7,861 bases of DNA. Origin: CBDUBU01 sp965365465 (GTDB taxonomy: Bacteria > Bacteroidota > Rhodothermia > Rhodothermales > DASSAV01). Of this stretch, positions 5,465-7,861 are shown one piece after another. How positions within the stretch are numbered: position 1 is the stretch's first letter; each line of letters starts with the position of its first letter. The stretch lies in contig CBDUBU010000187.1 of NCBI GenBank assembly GCA_965365465.1, forward strand, positions 1 to 7,861. The letters run 5' to 3'. Below the pieces are notes generated by a model. That model saw only the letters and a program-made list of their open reading frames with translations, had not been told where the DNA came from and did no database searches. The translations under genes and the position numbers were made by a program.

Positions 5465-7399
5465 TCAATGAAAGGTGAGGGTAAGCTGGAGCCGCGCATG
5501 ACGAGGCGGCATCGGATAATTCTGGAGCACGACGTACGTACGGTCGAACACGTTGTCAACGAGCACGGCGAGCGCACCGCTCATGTTCGTCCATTCCACA
5601 TGGAAACGCGCCTGAAGGTCGAGCAGAAAAAAGGGATCGAGGTTGTCGCTTCCGTCTGTGGAGACCGGGCGCGCTCCGACGTACCGGCCCGTCGCGCCGA
5701 GCGTCAGGGGGCCGGACTGAAAGTCGCCGAACAGCTTGAACTGGTGACGCGGCACGTAACGGACCTGCCGGTTGTAGGAAGGAGAAGCCGGATTCGAGCG
5801 GTCGCGGGTGTCAGTGAGGGTATAGAAGAACCCGGTTTTCAGGCGGAGCCATGACCACACCTCTTTCTGTGCCTGGAGCGATGTTTCCAGACCCCGCGAC
5901 CGCACGCGCGTGGCATTCTCCGGGGACCAGATCCCGGATTTCGTGGGCATCCAGGTGATCTGGTCGCGCACATCGGCGGCAAAAACGCTCAGCTCGGTCT
6001 GGAGGGAAGGCGCGCCGTACATCAGTCCGGCGTCATACGTCCACCCGTGTTCGGGGCGCAGGTCGGGGCGGCCTCCGGGCTGCCAGAAGCGGTCGTTGAA
6101 CGTGGGCATACGGAAGGCGCGTCCGGCGCTGGCCTTGAGGTGGAGCGGCAACCGGGAAACGGGCCGCACGTTCAGGCCGAAACGGGGACTTATTGCCGCA
6201 AGAGCCGATGTGTCGGAAAGAAAGTAGGCGTCGGCCCGAAGCGCCGGAAAGAGCAGCAGGCGTCCGTACTCCCCCGTGCCGTGCAGGAACAGCCCCATGT
6301 TCGCCTGGACGGCGTCTTTCCGAAGGCTGGGATGCCGGGCGCGTCCATATCCAGCGGCCAGGCCCGAGGCGAGAAGCCAGCGCCGGACGCGGGTGGTCCG
6401 TACTTCCATCTCGACCGAGCCGATTTGCGTCCGGCCCGTCTGATCGAGGCGCAGTTGCTCGCTGGCATACCGGAGCGCGCTCTGCTGGTAAAGCCCGCCG
6501 AGGCGCAGCGCTCCCCAACTGAAGCGCGTTTCATAATCCGCCCACAGACGAGATTGCCGGTCCCATTGCCGCTCGCCGCGCTGCCGGGTGGACCCGATGG
6601 TAGGCAGACCACGCTCGGCGCCGGTATGCCAGCCCGACACCTGCGCTTGCTGCCGGTCGCCGTGGTAACGCAGGCCTGCAAAGATGGACAGGCCGCGCCG
6701 GTCGGCGCCGTCGCGGGGGACTTCGCGCGGCGGAAAGAGCGCCTTGTTGAGGTACAGATAATCGCCTTCAACCTGCTCGTGCTCGACGAGCGCCAGCGCC
6801 GAAAGGCGTTTTCGCCCTCCGGATGCCAGCAAGCCGCCCCTCCGCTCTCCGAAAGCGCCCGCGCCCCCGGTGAACAGGACGCGCATGGCCGCGCCCGGCG
6901 CGTGCGTCCTGAGGTTAACCACGCCGCCCAGCCCGTCGGTGCCGTACAGCGAAGATCCAGCCCCGTGCATGACCTCCACGGACTGCAAGAGAAGGGTCGG
7001 AAGCAGCGAGAGGTCGAGTTGGCCGAGTTGCGGGTCGGCGATCCGGTGTCCGTCAAGCAGGATCAGCGTTTGTCCTGCGCCTGTCCCGCGCAGCGACAGC
7101 GTAGCCAGCCCTCCCGCGCCGTAGCGGCGAATGAACGCTCCGGAATGCGTTTCCAGCAGGTCGGCCACCGAACGAACGCCGGCCTCGACGCTGTGCGCCG
7201 CGTCCAGCACCGTGACGCGGACGGGCGCCGAGCGGGTCGGCATTTCAACCCGCGCCGCCGTGACCGTGACATCCGGCAGCACGATGGTGGTGTCGAGCAG
7301 GATGCCGGATGTGCCGCGCTGCGCCAGCGCCGGACGCAGGCCGGACCCGGCAAGAAGCAGCAGGAAAAACAGGCAGAAATTCCGAAAAGGAGCAGTCAT
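5465..7399 (-). CDS. btuB: TonB-dependent vitamin B12 (corrinoid) outer-membrane receptor BtuB
   Basis: This receptor imports corrinoids across the outer membrane using TonB-ExbBD energy. It has 644 residues, close to the 614 of E. coli BtuB. The signal peptide is residues 1-26 (ALA|Q). A TonB-box-like segment LPDVTVTAAR lies at 41-50. The plug domain spans about 55-165, with SVADLLETHSGAFIRRYGAGG, LSLRGTGAGQTLILLDGHRI, VEVMHGAGSSLYGTDGLGGVVNL. The remainder has the alternating pattern of a 22-strand barrel and ends in LQLTLTFH, an aromatic-containing final strand. It contains barrel-family segments such as GRAFRMPTFNDRFW, RPEHGWTYDAGL and the VDNVFDRTYVVLQNYPMPPR stretch. The cobalamin riboswitch immediately upstream identifies the substrate class; without it the protein would only be called a small-ligand TonB receptor. 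No SusC-like N-terminal domain is present. The ATG follows a terminator U-tract with no Shine-Dalgarno sequence, and the propeller gene is cotranscribed downstream. Confidence 0.92.
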   Translation of the reverse strand: MTAPFRNFCLFFLLLLAGSGLRPALAQRGTSGILLDTTIVLPDVTVTAARVEMPTRSAPVRVTVLDAAHSVEAGVRSVADLLETHSGAFIRRYGAGGLATLSLRGTGAGQTLILLDGHRIADPQLGQLDLSLLPTLLLQSVEVMHGAGSSLYGTDGLGGVVNLRTHAPGAAMRVLFTGGAGAFGERRGGLLASGGRKRLSALALVEHEQVEGDYLYLNKALFPPREVPRDGADRRGLSIFAGLRYHGDRQQAQVSGWHTGAERGLPTIGSTRQRGERQWDRQSRLWADYETRFSWGALRLGGLYQQSALRYASEQLRLDQTGRTQIGSVEMEVRTTRVRRWLLASGLAAGYGRARHPSLRKDAVQANMGLFLHGTGEYGRLLLFPALRADAYFLSDTSALAAISPRFGLNVRPVSRLPLHLKASAGRAFRMPTFNDRFWQPGGRPDLRPEHGWTYDAGLMYGAPSLQTELSVFAADVRDQITWMPTKSGIWSPENATRVRSRGLETSLQAQKEVWSWLRLKTGFFYTLTDTRDRSNPASPSYNRQVRYVPRHQFKLFGDFQSGPLTLGATGRYVGARPVSTDGSDNLDPFFLLDLQARFHVEWTNMSGALAVLVDNVFDRTYVVLQNYPMPPRHARLQLTLTFH

Positions 7400-7400
7400 G

Positions 7401-7433
7401 AAAAAGCCCGTACCTCATTAGCAAGGTCCGGGC
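7401..7433 (-). terminator. Riboswitch-controlled intrinsic terminator abutting the btuB start codon
   Basis: On the - strand GCCCG (7433-7429) pairs with CGGGC (7410-7406). After a G-A mismatch ACCT (7427-7424 as read on that strand, part of the GGACCTTG segment) pairs with AGGT near 7415-7412. The U-tract TTTTT (7405-7401) is followed by one C and then the ATG at 7399. The hairpin therefore works as the off-state terminator, and it also covers the ribosome landing region. Confidence 0.75.
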
Positions 7434-7500
7434 AGCGACTGCACTCCTGCTGCATTGCAATGGGATGAGACAAGAGGGGCAGGCGCCTGCGGACCCCTTG
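7422..7500 (-). promoter_or_regulatory. Candidate antiterminator / anti-antiterminator segments of the btuB leader
   Basis: Segment A (7490-7500, CAAGGGGTCCG on the - strand) can pair with segment C (7422-7430, CGGACCTTG), the 5' half of the terminator. This gives GGTCCG/CGGACC plus CAA/TTG with a two-base bulge. Segment A can alternatively pair with segment B (7471-7479, CCCCTCTTG) by CAAG/CTTG plus GGG/CCC, enclosing the self-complementary GCAGGCGCCTGC. A:C and A:B are mutually exclusive, and A:C excludes the terminator. This is the geometry of a transcriptional switch. The pairing is read directly, but which state the ligand favours is inferred. Confidence 0.5.
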
Positions 7501-7528
7501 ATCCCGGAGGTCTTTGGCAAGCGTACAC

Positions 7529-7761
7529 ACGGGTAGGTCTCCTGGCTTACCGCTTGTTCTCAGGTAGAGAACGGACGCATCCGGCTCGGCGGCGCACCTT
7601 CCCATCCCTCCATGTAACTGCGATGCAGTTGGTTGAGACAGTGGCGCGCCGCTTCTTCGGCGGAAGCATCAAAGCGTTTCACAGTTGCGGGTACAGCTCC
7701 GGCTTGCTCAGCCCTCGCGCAGGCGAGGCGCTGACCGGATTCCCTTTTAATCCTGACCCGC
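7529..7761 (-). ncRNA. Cobalamin (adenosylcobalamin-type) riboswitch
   Basis: On the - strand, in order, the conserved blocks are TTAAAAGGGAAT (7750-7739) followed by CCGGT, CCCGCAACTGT (7691-7681), GCCACTGT (7645-7638), GGGAAGGTGC (7603-7594) and the B12 box AGCCAGGAGACCTA (7547-7534). The ends close a P1 helix: CGGGT (7760-7756) with ACCCG (7534-7530). The block order, spacing and B12 box are those of the classic cobalamin riboswitch. It lies between a strong promoter and btuB. Known members repress BtuB expression when cobalamin is plentiful. The length, with a long insertion between GCCACTG and the GGGAAGG block, fits the class. The subclass (AdoCbl versus MeCbl selective) was not determined. 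Confidence 0.96.
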
Positions 7762-7809
7762 CGGGGCGGGCTTCGGAACTCGTATGCATATGCGAAAGAA
7801 CCGGCGGAG

Positions 7810-7838
7810 AATATACGGCTCGCTGCACGCATTGACAA
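7810..7838 (-). promoter_or_regulatory. Promoter of the riboswitch-btuB operon
   Basis: On the - strand TTGTCA (7838-7833) and TATATT (7815-7810) are separated by exactly 17 bases, close to the ideal sigma70 promoter (five of six matches in each hexamer). Initiation is predicted near 7803, about 40 bases before the riboswitch P1 helix. This gives a leader of about 400 bases before the btuB ATG. Confidence 0.75.
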
Positions 7839-7861
7839 CCGGCAGCCCCCGCCCGGCTCCC

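Noticed and set aside
6047..7468. A 473-codon + strand frame opposite btuB
   Set aside because: It is a shadow of the receptor gene and runs into the riboswitch leader; its product is low-complexity and rich in R, A and G.
7455..7838. Open frames on both strands across the upstream region of btuB
   Set aside because: The region is fully explained by the cobalamin riboswitch and its expression platform; conserved RNA blocks occupy both frames.
1..7861. CRISPR array, insertion sequence or defence system
   Set aside because: No regularly spaced repeats, transposase, terminal inverted repeats or nuclease-type proteins were found on either strand.

Overview
The window is a high-GC, double-strand-packed bacterial segment. 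It most likely comes from the Bacteroidota/Rhodothermota side of the tree (Rhodothermales or a close relative). The evidence is a type IX secretion (T9SS) C-terminal sorting domain, a BtuB plus beta-propeller corrinoid-uptake pair, start codons without clear Shine-Dalgarno sequences, and a GC-rich tRNA-Glu. The assignment is inferred from gene content and was not computed.

Left part (1-2145): the last 26 codons of an unidentified + strand gene overlap the GTG start of a YjcF/ElaA-type GNAT acetyltransferase (80-580). Facing it on the - strand is a periplasmic lipoprotein with a SurA-like N-terminal region and one PpiC rotamase domain (621-1688). Its intrinsic terminator lies inside the 3' end of the acetyltransferase gene. 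After a 327-base gap with no gene comes tRNA-Glu(CUC) (2016-2088) with its own intrinsic terminator.

Middle (2183-4013): a promoter of E. coli sigma70 type precedes an exported DUF5060/apiosidase-like glycoside hydrolase (2250-3875). A long hairpin without a U-tract separates this gene from the convergent - strand operon.

Right part (4024-7838, - strand): a complete vitamin B12 acquisition operon. In transcription order it has a TTGTCA-N17-TATATT promoter, a cobalamin riboswitch with nearly all of its conserved blocks readable, and a leader that can fold into alternative structures ending in an intrinsic terminator directly against the start codon. Then come btuB (TonB-dependent corrinoid receptor) and a seven-bladed YVTN-type propeller resembling Bacteroides BtuG. 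The propeller carries a type I signal peptide and a T9SS sorting domain where Bacteroides BtuG has a lipid anchor. The likely mechanism is that the propeller captures corrinoid at the surface, BtuB imports it, and internal cobalamin shuts the operon off. The T9SS-delivered BtuG-like protein under a B12 riboswitch is the most notable observation here.
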